Assembly: GCF_020026925.1 (NCBI RefSeq)
Contig: NZ_JAIQDW010000006.1
Location: 62,001 to 126,000 of the forward strand
Length of the DNA stretch: 64,000 nucleotides
Direction of reading: 5' to 3'
From: Flavobacterium hibisci
GTDB lineage: Bacteria; Bacteroidota; Bacteroidia; Flavobacteriales; Flavobacteriaceae
Below, piece after piece: positions 18,727 to 27,034 of this stretch (the first letter of the stretch is position 1; each line of letters begins with the position of its first letter). Made by a program: the position numbers and the translations under genes. Under the pieces are notes generated by a model. It saw only the letters and a list, made by a program, of their open reading frames with translations, made no database searches and was not told where the DNA came from.

Positions 18727-18846
18727 TTGATGCTGGATTACAGTATTTTGCATCATAAAAATTCCATGATATTATTTTTTTTAGGTAAAAAGAAAACCAA
18801 ATCCTATAGTACAGCGTAAATCATCTTATAACTTAAAACATTCATT

Positions 18847-19401
18847 ATGAAAACTAGAAAATTTTTAGCAGCAGCAGTTTTAGCTTTAGGATTTGCATTT
18901 ACATCAAACGCACAAAAAACAGTAATGGTTGGCGGAGCTGCCATGTATCCGAGTAAAAATATTATTGAAAATGCTGTAAACTCAAAAGATCATACCACAT
19001 TGGTTGCAGCAGTAAAAGCGGCGGGATTAGTAGAAACATTACAAAGTAAAGGACCATTCACTGTTTTTGCTCCAACAAACGCAGCGTTTGATAAATTACC
19101 AAAAGGAACTGTAGAAACATTATTAAAACCGGAGAACAAAAAGAAACTTCAAACCATTCTTACTTACCATGTGGTTGCCGGAAAAATGAACGCTTCTGAC
19201 ATTGCAAAAGCAATAAAAATGGGTAAAGGAAAAGCAACGCTTAAAACTGTCAGTGGTGGAACTTTAACAGCCTGGATGAAAGGTAAAGACTTATACATCT
19301 CAGACGAAAGTGGAAACAAATCTAAAGTTACAATTGCTGATGTCAATCAGTCAAACGGTGTAATACATGTAGTGGATACTGTATTGTTACCAAAAATGTA
19401 A
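18847..19401 (+). CDS. Secreted fasciclin (FAS1) domain protein
   Basis: The 184-residue protein has a signal peptide (residues 1-22, AFTSNAQ) and one FAS1 domain. The two FAS1 motifs are clear: H1-type TVFAPTNAAFDKLP in the middle and H2-type GVIHVVDTVLLP at the end, with a conserved YHVVAG between. Such proteins are extracytoplasmic and are linked to adhesion or envelope stability; no specific role can be assigned. It is a single gene between two terminators, with a strong bidirectional hairpin right after it. Confidence 0.88.
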   Translation: MKTRKFLAAAVLALGFAFTSNAQKTVMVGGAAMYPSKNIIENAVNSKDHTTLVAAVKAAGLVETLQSKGPFTVFAPTNAAFDKLPKGTVETLLKPENKKKLQTILTYHVVAGKMNASDIAKAIKMGKGKATLKTVSGGTLTAWMKGKDLYISDESGNKSKVTIADVNQSNGVIHVVDTVLLPKM

Positions 19402-19442
19402 AATAAAAATATAAGGTTAATTGATTTTTTTATAAGTGTTTT

Positions 19443-19483
19443 AAGTCCCGGTTTTATTGTATTAATGAAACCGGGACTTTTAA
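19443..19483. terminator. Bidirectional terminator between convergent genes
   Basis: AAGTCCCGGTTT (19443-19454) pairs perfectly with AAACCGGGACTT (19468-19479). T-rich sequence follows on the plus side and A/T on the other. It serves the fasciclin gene and, from the other side, the PhnA-like gene. Confidence 0.85.
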
Positions 19484-19484
19484 A

Positions 19485-20063
19485 TTATATCTTCTTAACG
19501 TATTGCGTAATAATGACAATTTGCTGACCATCGACTTTTCCTTCAATATATTCAGCATTTTCATGGTCCAGACGTATGTTACGAACAGCAGTTCCTTGTT
19601 TGGCAACCATACTGGATCCTTTTACTTTCAAATCTTTTATTAAAACAACAGAATCTCCGTGCTGTAAAACTACGCCGTTGCTGTCGCGATGAACCAGTTT
19701 ATTTTCGTCATCTTCACCTTCGCCCGTAGCTTGTGCCCATGCCAGAGTATCTTCGTCTAAATACATCATGTCAAGTAGTTCCTGAGGCCAGCCGGCAGAA
19801 CGCATACGGCTTAACATTCTCCAGGCCACAACCTGAACCGGAATGTTTTCATTCCACATACTGTCATTCAGGCATCTCCAATGATTTAAATCGACATTGT
19901 CCGGATTTTCAATTTGGTCAATACAAGTGCTGCAAGCTAATACAGCTTCATCAATACCTCCTTTTTGAGTCGGTAAAACCTGATATGCTTTTAGGTTTTC
20001 TTCTGCGCCGCAAAGTTCACATTTAGATCCGCTGCGTTTATTTAATTCTCTTTCGATGCTCAT
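19485..20063 (-). CDS. PhnA/YjdM-family zinc-ribbon protein
   Basis: The 192-residue protein has an N-terminal zinc ribbon (CELC near residue 16 and CSTC near 44) and a C-terminal PhnA domain with the typical DSNGVVLQHGDSVVLIKDLK and KGSSMVAKQGT segments. The name comes from E. coli YjdM, once tied to phosphonate use; the true role is uncertain and no phosphonate genes are nearby. A plausible promoter lies upstream (20087-20117). Confidence 0.85.
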   Translation of the reverse strand: MSIERELNKRSGSKCELCGAEENLKAYQVLPTQKGGIDEAVLACSTCIDQIENPDNVDLNHWRCLNDSMWNENIPVQVVAWRMLSRMRSAGWPQELLDMMYLDEDTLAWAQATGEGEDDENKLVHRDSNGVVLQHGDSVVLIKDLKVKGSSMVAKQGTAVRNIRLDHENAEYIEGKVDGQQIVIITQYVKKI

Positions 20064-20086
20064 GGTTTGATTTTTATTTGAGGGAG

Positions 20087-20117
20087 CGAAATTAGTTTTA
20101 ATTTGTAAGGGTTACAA
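20087..20117 (-). promoter_or_regulatory. Bacteroidota-type promoter for the PhnA-like gene
   Basis: On the minus strand TTG (20115-20117) is followed after 20 nt by TAATTTCG (20087-20094), near the flavobacterial TTG-N17-23-TAnnTTTG consensus. The predicted start lies a few bases upstream of the ATG at 20063. Confidence 0.45.
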
Positions 20118-20188
20118 ATTTATATTTTTGTTTATTTTTTAGAGCGATGAGACATTCTGGATGTGCACAAGAATTATTAAAATTAATT

Positions 20189-20338
20189 TTATTGAGGTTT
20201 AATTCGAACTATTTTGCCGTCTTTCAGAACAACTAGTTCGCTATTCATTTTCTTTTTGAACTCTATTAGTTTTTCATAAACCTGATCCATTCCTTCAAGA
20301 ATTTTAGTTTGGTTTTCAGTTCTTTTATGAGTTTTCAT
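20189..20338 (-). CDS. 49-residue protein overlapping the zeta-like kinase gene
   Basis: ATG at 20338 opens a 49-residue frame that ends at TAA 20189-20191. It begins MKTHKRTENQTKILEGMDQV, is rich in Lys and Glu, is probably helical at first and ends with a short strand-like VVLKDGKIVRIKP. It overlaps the end of the kinase gene by 14 bp, which indicates translational coupling. The pairing of a small charged protein with a zeta-like kinase looks like a toxin-antitoxin module with the partner downstream, but this is inference and no antitoxin family was recognised. Confidence 0.6.
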   Translation of the reverse strand: MKTHKRTENQTKILEGMDQVYEKLIEFKKKMNSELVVLKDGKIVRIKPQ

Positions 20339-20909
20339 TGTAGTAATTTTTTAAATTATTGAATTTTGTTTCGTTTAAAACGGTAATTTCTGATTCTAAA
20401 GTTTTTTCTGCAATTAATTCAGGCTTTCCATATGAGTTGTCGAATATCATTGCTTCGTCAACAAGAGACAAATATATTTCGAATAAATTTTTGACTCCAT
20501 TTTTATACCTGCGATAAATAACATCAGTTTGAATATTGTGACCGCCTTCTAATACTCTTGTTTTAACCCTTTCTATAGCCAAATCGACATTTTCTAACCA
20601 AAAAAAAAGAAGTGTAACCGTATAATTATTTTTTTTTGCATCAATCACTTTTGATTTATAGCTTTTGGTAGCCAAAGTAGTTTCGAAAGCAAAATTTTCA
20701 TTCAAAAGTAAAAGATCATTTATTCTGTTTAGCATTATTCTTCCTGCTTCAAACGAAACTTTTTCTGGTTGAAAAGGAGACAGACCCTTTGCAATTTCAT
20801 CGGCATTTACAAATTCTTTACAATTTAATATTTCTGGCAAAATTGTAAAAGAAGCGGTAGTTTTACCAGCTCCATTGCAACCTGCAATTATGTAAAGATT
20901 TTTTTTCAT
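20325..20909 (-). CDS. Zeta-toxin-like P-loop kinase
   Basis: The 194-residue protein has a Walker A motif near the N-terminus (IIAGCNGAGKTT), a zeta-type VNADEIAKGLSP segment, an ETT motif (AFETTLATKS), and a lid-type region with RVKTRVLEGGHNI. This pattern fits the zeta-toxin/UDP-N-acetylglucosamine kinase-like family often annotated as zeta toxin family protein. Zeta toxins phosphorylate UDP-sugars; whether this one does is not shown. A 49-residue ORF overlaps its 3' end, and coaD lies 33 bp upstream on the same strand. Confidence 0.75.
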   Translation of the reverse strand: MKKNLYIIAGCNGAGKTTASFTILPEILNCKEFVNADEIAKGLSPFQPEKVSFEAGRIMLNRINDLLLLNENFAFETTLATKSYKSKVIDAKKNNYTVTLLFFWLENVDLAIERVKTRVLEGGHNIQTDVIYRRYKNGVKNLFEIYLSLVDEAMIFDNSYGKPELIAEKTLESEITVLNETKFNNLKNYYNENS

Positions 20910-20942
20910 TACTACAAATGTACTTAATTTGGAATCAAATAT

Positions 20943-21401
20943 TTATTTCTTAATCCTCACCGCATCCGGAACCAGCATTTCATATTCACCTCCGTGGCGT
21001 AATACATCACGAACAATACTCGAACTGATGAACGAAGTACCTGCAGCAGTTAATAAAAAAACCGTTTCAATTTTAGAAAGTTTTCTGTTCGTGTGGGCAA
21101 TGGCTTTTTCGAATTCGAAATCAGCCGGGTTACGCAAGCCTCTTAAAATGAAATTGGCTTTTAGTTTTTTTGCGAGATCTATAGTCAGGCCTTCGTAAGT
21201 AATCACCGAAACTTTAGGTTCATCTTTGAAAGTTTCTTCAATAAAGCGTTTTCTTTCTTCCAGTGAAAACATGTATTTTTTTTCGGCATTAACTCCAATA
21301 GCGATTATAATCTCATCAAACAAAGGAATGCCTCTTTTGATAATGTCTTCATGTCCAAGAGTAATAGGATCAAAAGATCCCGGAAATATAGCTTTTTTCA
21401 T
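20943..21401 (-). CDS. coaD: Phosphopantetheine adenylyltransferase
   Basis: The 152-residue product shows the CoaD signatures: AIFPGSFDPITLGHEDII with the (T/H)xGH nucleotidyltransferase motif at the N-terminus, LRGLRNPADFEFE in the middle and the ISSSIVRDV motif near the C-terminus. It joins ATP and 4'-phosphopantetheine to dephospho-CoA, the penultimate step of coenzyme A synthesis, in the cytosol. Length is normal for the family. It lies in a minus-strand run with a DUF421 gene, a zinc-ribbon membrane protein and ddl. Confidence 0.96.
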   Translation of the reverse strand: MKKAIFPGSFDPITLGHEDIIKRGIPLFDEIIIAIGVNAEKKYMFSLEERKRFIEETFKDEPKVSVITYEGLTIDLAKKLKANFILRGLRNPADFEFEKAIAHTNRKLSKIETVFLLTAAGTSFISSSIVRDVLRHGGEYEMLVPDAVRIKK

Positions 21402-21494
21402 TTTTTAAGTTAAGGTTTAATTCAAATGCGGATCTAGGAGATTGATATTAACATTGACATTGAATTTGATTTTTGAATCTGATATTGATTTTTG

Positions 21495-22187
21495 TCAGCT
21501 AACTCTTTTTGTATTTATAGCTTCAACCCATTCTTCTTTTTGGCAGACCTGGCATTTTGCGGTTCCTGCTTTTTGTTCTTCGGTATGCCCACAAAAAGTG
21601 CAGGAATAAGTACCGTCAGTTGGAATAATTTTGTTTTTTTTATTAAACAAAGCTGGTAAAATCGGTAATCCATATCCAACTTTTTCATCTTCGTAATAAA
21701 AGATGCTTACTTCACCGCTTGGTTCTATAAATGCATGTTTTACCTGTCCTAAATGTTCAACAGAATTTACACGGAGCTCAGAGAAAAATTCATCCTGGGC
21801 CAAAGTCTCTTTTTTGAAACTGGTTACAGAGAATTTTCCGTCATTAATAAGGCATTCCGTTTTGCCTTCAATAAATTCTTCAAACTTTTTGCTTTTTCCG
21901 GTCAGCCAGGTTACAGCCCGGTATAAAATCATAATAACAGCAAAAACGATAATAGCCGGTACAATCCCGACATCTTCATAAAACATAGGGTCTCCGGCTG
22001 CAGAACCTAAAGCAATGATAATTACGGTTTCGAAAATAGACAATTGTTTTACGCCACGTTTTCCGGCAAGTTTCATCGTTAATAGTAAAATGATGAACAT
22101 CACGCTGGAACGAAATATTACTTCGAGAAGGAATACTACGGGTAATTCGTTAAATAACAATCTGTCCCATTCAAATATTTCTTTCAT
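21495..22187 (-). CDS. DUF421 (YetF-like) membrane protein with C-terminal zinc ribbon
   Basis: The 230-residue protein has two or three N-terminal transmembrane helices (about 18-38, 50-65 and 75-95), then the DUF421 cytoplasmic domain with LINDGKFS and the ELRVNSVEHLGQVKHAFIEP region. The last 40 residues add a CxxC-x13-CxxC zinc ribbon (CTFCGH ... CQVCQ), which is not a standard part of the family. Function is unknown; some YetF-like proteins have been tied to spore or envelope functions. It is followed 93 bp later by coaD. Confidence 0.8.
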   Translation of the reverse strand: MKEIFEWDRLLFNELPVVFLLEVIFRSSVMFIILLLTMKLAGKRGVKQLSIFETVIIIALGSAAGDPMFYEDVGIVPAIIVFAVIMILYRAVTWLTGKSKKFEEFIEGKTECLINDGKFSVTSFKKETLAQDEFFSELRVNSVEHLGQVKHAFIEPSGEVSIFYYEDEKVGYGLPILPALFNKKNKIIPTDGTYSCTFCGHTEEQKAGTAKCQVCQKEEWVEAINTKRVS

Positions 22188-22237
22188 TTTTTTGAGGAGC
22201 TAAGGTTCTAAGTTACTAAGATTCTGAGTTTTTTAGT

Positions 22238-22864
22238 TTAATTGCTGAAATCTAAATCAGATTTTTTGCGTATTATTTTTAAAATACCATCTTCCTGATA
22301 AAGTTTTAATAACCCTTTTCGGGAATAATTAACTTTTTTGTCTGAATAGTTTTCAGTTTTATTTAAATTATCAATTTCATAAGGCATATAGGCATCAAAA
22401 TCATTATGAGTTGTATAAATGCTGTCTTTGATTACTTTATCAATTCTCATATTTGAATAAAAACCGTTAGAAAATTTCAAATTATAGACATCTCCTTCAA
22501 TTGGATTTTTTATCAGAATGCTGGTTTCGTTTTTTTTGTCAAAATAATTCGTAATTGTAAAAATAAGAAATAATGCTAAAATAAAAGAGCCTGCAAACAT
22601 CCAAATTGGATTCTCTACTTTTTCAGTTCGTAGTTTTAACTGAATACTTTCTGATAAATCTTCGTAATCAAATGATTCTTTGCAATGGCTGCATTTTATA
22701 AAAACAAGTTTGCCCACAGGAAACAAAGGGATCAAAGTCAGGTATGTGTATTTTCTGTAAATGCTAAAAAGCAATGTGCTTTCTGCTTTACATTTCGGGC
22801 ATTCTTCGTTTAAAATTTCTCCGTTTTTAATATTTGAATCACGAGTTCCAACTAGAAAGAGCAT
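22238..22864 (-). CDS. Zinc-ribbon single-pass membrane protein of unknown function
   Basis: The 208-residue protein has an N-terminal zinc ribbon with CPKC (near residue 22) and CSHC (near 58), one transmembrane helix (about 88-108, MFAGSFILALFLIFTI) and a charged C-terminal domain rich in beta strands. The first residues (FLVGTRDS) are typical of zinc-ribbon proteins found in Bacteroidota. No enzymatic motif is seen. It lies between ddl and the DUF421 gene on the same strand. Confidence 0.6.
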   Translation of the reverse strand: MLFLVGTRDSNIKNGEILNEECPKCKAESTLLFSIYRKYTYLTLIPLFPVGKLVFIKCSHCKESFDYEDLSESIQLKLRTEKVENPIWMFAGSFILALFLIFTITNYFDKKNETSILIKNPIEGDVYNLKFSNGFYSNMRIDKVIKDSIYTTHNDFDAYMPYEIDNLNKTENYSDKKVNYSRKGLLKLYQEDGILKIIRKKSDLDFSN

Positions 22865-22943
22865 ATTGTTTGATTTTGTGAGGTATGAAGATTAGACTTG
22901 AAGTACTTCAACTCCGCTCAGTCTGACAAGTTTTATGAATTTA

Positions 22944-22971
22944 ATAAAAAGGTGCTAAAAATCTTAGCACC
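22944..22971 (-). terminator. Intrinsic terminator after ddl
   Basis: GGTGCTAA and TTAGCACC form an 8-bp perfect stem at 22951-22971. On the minus strand it is followed by TTTTT, which fits termination of the ddl transcript. Confidence 0.7.
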
Positions 22972-22988
22972 TCAGTATCTTAGCATCT

Positions 22989-23960
22989 TTAAGCCAGCGC
23001 CAGCTCAATTGCATTAGTAAATAAATCTTCAAGCGAAATTCCCGCTGCTTTGGCTTGCTGTGGAATAAGGCTTTCGGTTGTTAAACCCGGAATAGTATTC
23101 ATTTCCAGCATGTGTGGTTCGTTGTTTACGATAATGAATTCGCTTCTTGAGAATCCTTTCATTTTCAATACTTCGTAAGCACGTTTGGCGGTTTCGCCTA
23201 TTTTTTGTGTCAGTTCATCTGAAATTCTCGCAGGTGTAATTTCCTGTGATTTTCCTTCGTATTTTGCTTCGTAATCAAAGAAATCATTGTCTGATACAAT
23301 TTCAGTGATGGGTAAAACGATGATTTCGCCTTTGTAATTGATTACGCCAACAGAGACTTCGGTTCCGTCAAGGAAACTTTCGATGATGATTTCGTTGTCT
23401 TCTTTGTAGGCTACTTCAATAGCGATTGGCAATTCGGCTTCGGTTTTTACTTTTGAGATTCCAAAACTTGAACCTGCTTTGTTTGGTTTTACGAAACAAG
23501 GCAAACCTACTTTTTTGACAATTTCGGCTGTATTGATTACATCACCTTTATTAAGGAAATAGGAAATTGCCGTTTTGATTCCGTATGGTTTTAAAACCGA
23601 TAACAAATCACGTTTGTTGAACGTCACAGCAGCCTGATAATAATCGCATGAAGTCTGCGGGATTCCCAGCAATTCAAAATAGGCCTGCATTAGTCCGTCT
23701 TCGCCCGGAGAGCCGTGAATAGCATTGAAAACACAGTCAAATTTGATTTTCTCACCCTTTACGGTTACAGAGAAATCGTTTCTGTCAATCGGGAATTCAG
23801 CATCATTTTCGTCAACGTAAACCCATTTTTCTTTGAAAATATGAATTCGGAAACCGTTGTATTTAGTTTTGTCAAGGTATTGTTTTACAACGTTTCCGCT
23901 GATTAGAGAGATTTTATATTCGCTTGAATATCCGCCCATGATGATGGCTATGTTTTTCAT
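22989..23960 (-). CDS. ddl: D-alanine--D-alanine ligase
   Basis: The 323-residue protein starts MKNIAIIMGGYSSEYKIS (the usual GGxSxE opening), has HGSPGEDG in the N-terminal domain, an ATP-grasp centre (PCFVKPNKAGSSFGISK) and the C-terminal EMNTIPGLT motif. It makes D-Ala-D-Ala for peptidoglycan in the cytosol. Near it lie a PASTA-domain gene and an RluD-type gene on the other strand, a neighbourhood common in flavobacteria. Confidence 0.96.
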   Translation of the reverse strand: MKNIAIIMGGYSSEYKISLISGNVVKQYLDKTKYNGFRIHIFKEKWVYVDENDAEFPIDRNDFSVTVKGEKIKFDCVFNAIHGSPGEDGLMQAYFELLGIPQTSCDYYQAAVTFNKRDLLSVLKPYGIKTAISYFLNKGDVINTAEIVKKVGLPCFVKPNKAGSSFGISKVKTEAELPIAIEVAYKEDNEIIIESFLDGTEVSVGVINYKGEIIVLPITEIVSDNDFFDYEAKYEGKSQEITPARISDELTQKIGETAKRAYEVLKMKGFSRSEFIIVNNEPHMLEMNTIPGLTTESLIPQQAKAAGISLEDLFTNAIELALA

Positions 23961-24040
23961 TGACTTTTGGTTTATGTGTTTATTCGTTAATTTTATTTGT
24001 TTAAAGTTTCAGGTTTTCGCTACTGAGTGTTCTCATTTTT

Positions 24041-24167
24041 GTCATCCCGAGGAACGAGGGATCTTCGCAAGAAACTCTACAATCAAAATCGCCAATCTTT
24101 GCGGAGCTGCTAATGGAGATTGCTTCGCCAGTTCACTATCGCTCGTGTCCTCGTTCCTCGGGATGAC
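24041..24167. repeat. REP-like palindromic element A
   Basis: The left arm GTCATCCCGAGGAACGAGG is matched by the inverse right arm ending CCTCGTTCCTCGGGATGAC (24149-24167). The core carries a GC-richer spacer. Copies of the same family lie at 27438-27533 and in a variant form at 36284-36370. Confidence 0.7.
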
Positions 24168-24205
24168 AAAGCAATATCTATAGAAAAAAACTTCTAATGA
24201 AACCT

Positions 24206-24295
24206 AAAGCCCTAGCCCTGATGGTAGCGGCATCCTTTTGTGCCGGGGTTCGGCGCAAAAGATACAGCGGACAGCAGGAAACAGCTCCTTATAAT
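24206..24295 (+). ncRNA. Flavo-1-like structured RNA motif
   Basis: The segment contains AGCCCTGATGGTAGCGGCAT, a GTGCCGGGGTTCGGCGC hairpin and an end of the AGATACAGCGGACAGCAGGA type followed by GCTCCT. I recall this pattern as typical of the Flavo-1 motif of flavobacteria, but could not search Rfam. A second copy is at 31361-31431 in reverse. It may be RNA or a mobile repeat. Confidence 0.5.
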
Positions 24296-24359
24296 AACGT
24301 GTATTATTAGCTTTCTTTCTTAAAACAAAATTATCATTTTTTTTGAAACGAAATAGCTT

Positions 24360-24367
24360 TATCTTTG
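24360..24367 (+). promoter_or_regulatory. Promoter -7 box (TATCTTTG) of the PASTA gene
   Basis: The octamer matches TAnnTTTG and lies 21 bp before ATG 24389. It overlaps the TTG at 24365, which rules out that TTG as a likely translation start. No good -33 element at standard spacing is seen. Confidence 0.5.
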
Positions 24368-24388
24368 CGTTCATCTAAAAATAAATTT

Positions 24389-25012
24389 ATGAGTTTACGT
24401 AAGTATTTAACGAGCCGTGTGTTTTTTTTACAAGTATTGGGTGCAGCTGCTATTATTGCCGTTTTAGGTTATTTGTTTATGCACTGGCTGACGTTTACAA
24501 CGGACCACGGACATGAAATTGCGGTTCCGAATTTAGCTAAACTGACAGAAGAACAGGTAGAGGAAAAACTGGATGAGCTGGATCTGGATTATGTGCTTTT
24601 GGATAGTGTTGATTACAGAAGTGAATATCCTAAGTTTAGTGTCGTAGAACAGGACCCGCTGCCGGGAACGATGGTAAAAGTAGGACGAAAAATATATATT
24701 AAGATTAATGCATCAGGATTTTCGTCTGTTAAAATCCCGGATTTAATTGATAAAACATATCGTGAAGCGGTTCCAACGTTGAAAGCGTTAGGGCTTCAGG
24801 AAGGAACGATTACATATATTCCGAATCTTGGAAAAGATATGGTTTTGGAACTCCGATATAAAGGCAGAAACCTGAAACCAGGTGACCGCGTATTGAAAGC
24901 ATCTAAAATCGATTTGGTTTTAGGTGACGGAAAAGCAAGTTATGTAGATGAAAGTGAGGCTGTAGACAGTACTGCTGCGCCAATTGAAGAAACCCCGGCT
25001 GATGAACAATAA
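24389..25012 (+). CDS. PASTA-domain membrane protein
   Basis: ATG 24389 is chosen over the in-frame TTG at 24365 because that TTG sits in the promoter box. The 207-residue product has one N-terminal transmembrane helix (about 10-34) and two PASTA domains outside the membrane (about 45-110 and 115-180), then an acidic tail. PASTA domains bind peptidoglycan or muropeptides. Here they have no kinase or penicillin-binding domain attached, so the function is unclear, though the neighbour ddl supports a cell-wall role. The stop overlaps the start of the RluD-type gene by 11 bp, which suggests coupling. Confidence 0.85.
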   Translation: MSLRKYLTSRVFFLQVLGAAAIIAVLGYLFMHWLTFTTDHGHEIAVPNLAKLTEEQVEEKLDELDLDYVLLDSVDYRSEYPKFSVVEQDPLPGTMVKVGRKIYIKINASGFSSVKIPDLIDKTYREAVPTLKALGLQEGTITYIPNLGKDMVLELRYKGRNLKPGDRVLKASKIDLVLGDGKASYVDESEAVDSTAAPIEETPADEQ

Positions 25013-26045
25013 TAATGAAGAAAATTTAGATCTGGAAGACGAGTTATTCGAACATTACAGATTTGAAGTCCCAAAAGGTCAGGCGTTTTTGCGTATTGAC
25101 AAATATTTGATGTATTTGATTCCGAATGCCACGCGAAATAAAATTCAGAATGCGGCCACGAACGGAAACATTTTTGTGAATGATATTCCGGTAAAATCAA
25201 ATTACAAAGTAAAACCTTTTGACGTGATAACGGTAATGTTGTCGCATCCGCCGTTTGAAAATAGGGTAGATGCGGAGGATATTCCGCTGGATATCGTTTA
25301 TGAAGACAACGCGCTTTTGCTTATCAATAAGCCACCCGGACTGGTAGTACATCCGGGACATGGTAATTATACCGGAACTTTGGTGAATGCTTTGGCTTTT
25401 CATTTTGAAAATTTACCGATGAACAGCAGCGAACGTCCAGGTTTGGTTCACCGAATTGATAAAGATACATCCGGACTTTTGATCATAGCCAAAACGGAAG
25501 CTGCAATGACGCATTTAGCAAAACAATTTGAGGCTAAAACCACAGAACGTGAGTATGTTGCGCTGGTTTGGGGAAATGTCACTGCAGACAGCGGTACCAT
25601 CGAAGGAAATCTTGCAAGACACTTAAAAGACCGCATGCAAATGGCCGTTTTTGCGGATCCTGAAATCGGGAAACCAGCCATTACGCATTATAAAGTTTTG
25701 GAGCGTTTTGGTTATGTTACTTTAATTTCATGTAAACTGGAAACAGGGCGGACACACCAGATTCGCGCGCACATGAAGCACATCGGGCATCCGTTGTTTA
25801 ATGATGAGCGTTACGGAGGTCATTTGATTTTAAAAGGAACTACATTTACGAAATACAAGCAGTTTATAGAAAATTGTTTTAAAGCTTTGCCACGTCAGGC
25901 ACTGCATGCTAAAACACTTGGATTTGTTCATCCGAATACAGATGAAATGATGCGTTTTGACACCGAATTGCCTCAGGATTTTCAGGATTGTATTGAAAAA
26001 TGGCGTAATTATGTGAAATCGCATAATACTGAAGATGAGGAGTAA
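25002..26045 (+). CDS. RluD-family 23S rRNA pseudouridine synthase
   Basis: ATG 25002 (MNNNNEE) is preferred to TTG 24984. The 347-residue protein has an S4-type RNA-binding domain (about 20-80, LRIDKYLMYLIPNATRNKIQ) and a catalytic domain with the signature HRIDKDTSGLLI holding the catalytic Asp, followed by GRTHQIRAHMKHIGHPL. The family converts uridines of 23S rRNA helix 69 to pseudouridine. The reading frame overlaps the PASTA gene by 11 bp and ends before a hairpin terminator. A paralogue such as RluC cannot be excluded. Confidence 0.9.
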   Translation: MNNNNEENLDLEDELFEHYRFEVPKGQAFLRIDKYLMYLIPNATRNKIQNAATNGNIFVNDIPVKSNYKVKPFDVITVMLSHPPFENRVDAEDIPLDIVYEDNALLLINKPPGLVVHPGHGNYTGTLVNALAFHFENLPMNSSERPGLVHRIDKDTSGLLIIAKTEAAMTHLAKQFEAKTTEREYVALVWGNVTADSGTIEGNLARHLKDRMQMAVFADPEIGKPAITHYKVLERFGYVTLISCKLETGRTHQIRAHMKHIGHPLFNDERYGGHLILKGTTFTKYKQFIENCFKALPRQALHAKTLGFVHPNTDEMMRFDTELPQDFQDCIEKWRNYVKSHNTEDEE

Positions 26046-26097
26046 TAATTTGATAATGAGATAATTTGTCAATTAGATAATTCTTTTGAACATACTT

Positions 26098-26125
26098 AAA
26101 GCTCCTGATGGAGCTTTTTCTTTTT
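26098..26125 (+). terminator. Intrinsic terminator after the pseudouridine synthase gene
   Basis: AAAGCTCC and GGAGCTTT form an 8-bp stem with a TGAT loop (26098-26117), followed by a T-rich tract. Confidence 0.75.
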
Positions 26126-26251
26126 AATACTTTTTAATTCACTTTATGGGAATTTTGAAATCGAAAAATCGATGAAGTATAAGAATTCAATTGTCTAAAA
26201 GAGTAAGTTTGTAGTATAGTAAATACTGTATATGAAATATATTTTACTTAT

Positions 26252-27034
26252 ATGAAAAACAATTTCGATCTCAGAACGGTCAATGTAACCCGATATATTA
26301 CGCCGTTGCGCGAAGGCGGTTCTTTGCCAGCGTTGGCGGAAGCCGATGATGACTTTAAATATGTCCTCAAATTCAAAGGTGCCGGGCATGGTGTAAAAGC
26401 CCTGATTGCCGAATTGGTAGGAGGACAGATTGCCAAAGCCTTAAAATTACAGCTGCCGGAATTGGTTTTTGCCAATCTGGATGAAGCTTTTGGGCGCACT
26501 GAAGCTGATGAAGAAATTCAGGATTTACTGCAGGGAAGCCAGGGACTCAATCTGGCATTGCACTTTTTATCCGGTGCCATAACGTTTGATCCGGTGGTGA
26601 CGACTGTAGATGCTAAACAAGCCTCGCAGATCGTCTGGCTGGATGCTTATATTACCAATGTTGACCGGACTTTTAAAAACACCAATATGCTGATCTGGCA
26701 TAAGGAATTATGGCTCATTGATCACGGTGCTTGTTTGTATTTTCATCATTCCTGGAACAATTGGGAGCAACATGCCAAAAGTCCGTTTGCGCTGATAAAA
26801 GATCATGTTTTACTTCCTCAGGCTTCACTTTTAAAAGAAGTCGATGCCGAATTCAGAGCGATTTTGACACCCGAAATTTTAGAAGAAATTGTCAATACAA
26901 TTCCGTTGGAATGGCTACAGTGGGAAGACACAGATGAAACTCCTGAAGGTTTGCGAAATGTGTATTTGCAGTTTTTAAAGACAAGATTAGAAAATTCAGA
27001 AATTTTTGTAAATCAGGCTCAAAATGCAAGATAA
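26252..27034 (+). CDS. HipA-like kinase (HipA_2 family)
   Basis: The 260-residue protein resembles the HipA-like kinase family that occurs as short stand-alone proteins. Recognisable elements are the YVLKFKGAGHG segment (ATP-binding strand with Lys), the catalytic NVDRTFKNTNML loop with Asp138, and LIDHGACLYF with Asp157 as the metal-binding Asp. The N-terminal half lacks the HipA N-lobe. A DUF3037 gene overlaps its 3' end by 11 bp, and such pairs recur in bacteria, so the two proteins probably act together; the substrate is unknown. It is not the classic HipAB toxin-antitoxin, because no HipB-type DNA-binding gene is next to it. Confidence 0.75.
   Translation: MKNNFDLRTVNVTRYITPLREGGSLPALAEADDDFKYVLKFKGAGHGVKALIAELVGGQIAKALKLQLPELVFANLDEAFGRTEADEEIQDLLQGSQGLNLALHFLSGAITFDPVVTTVDAKQASQIVWLDAYITNVDRTFKNTNMLIWHKELWLIDHGACLYFHHSWNNWEQHAKSPFALIKDHVLLPQASLLKEVDAEFRAILTPEILEEIVNTIPLEWLQWEDTDETPEGLRNVYLQFLKTRLENSEIFVNQAQNAR

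Noticed and set aside
20325..20909. Adenylate-kinase-like housekeeping role for the zeta-like kinase
   Set aside because: The GCNGAGKTT loop with VNADEIAKG and ETT pattern fits zeta-type kinases better than nucleotide kinases.
24365..24388. TTG start for the PASTA gene
   Set aside because: The TTG lies inside the TATCTTTG promoter box; ATG 24389 fits the membrane helix.
26252..27034. Classic HipAB toxin-antitoxin pair
   Set aside because: No HTH-type HipB gene is adjacent and the protein lacks the HipA N-terminal lobe; a DUF3037 gene takes the partner place.
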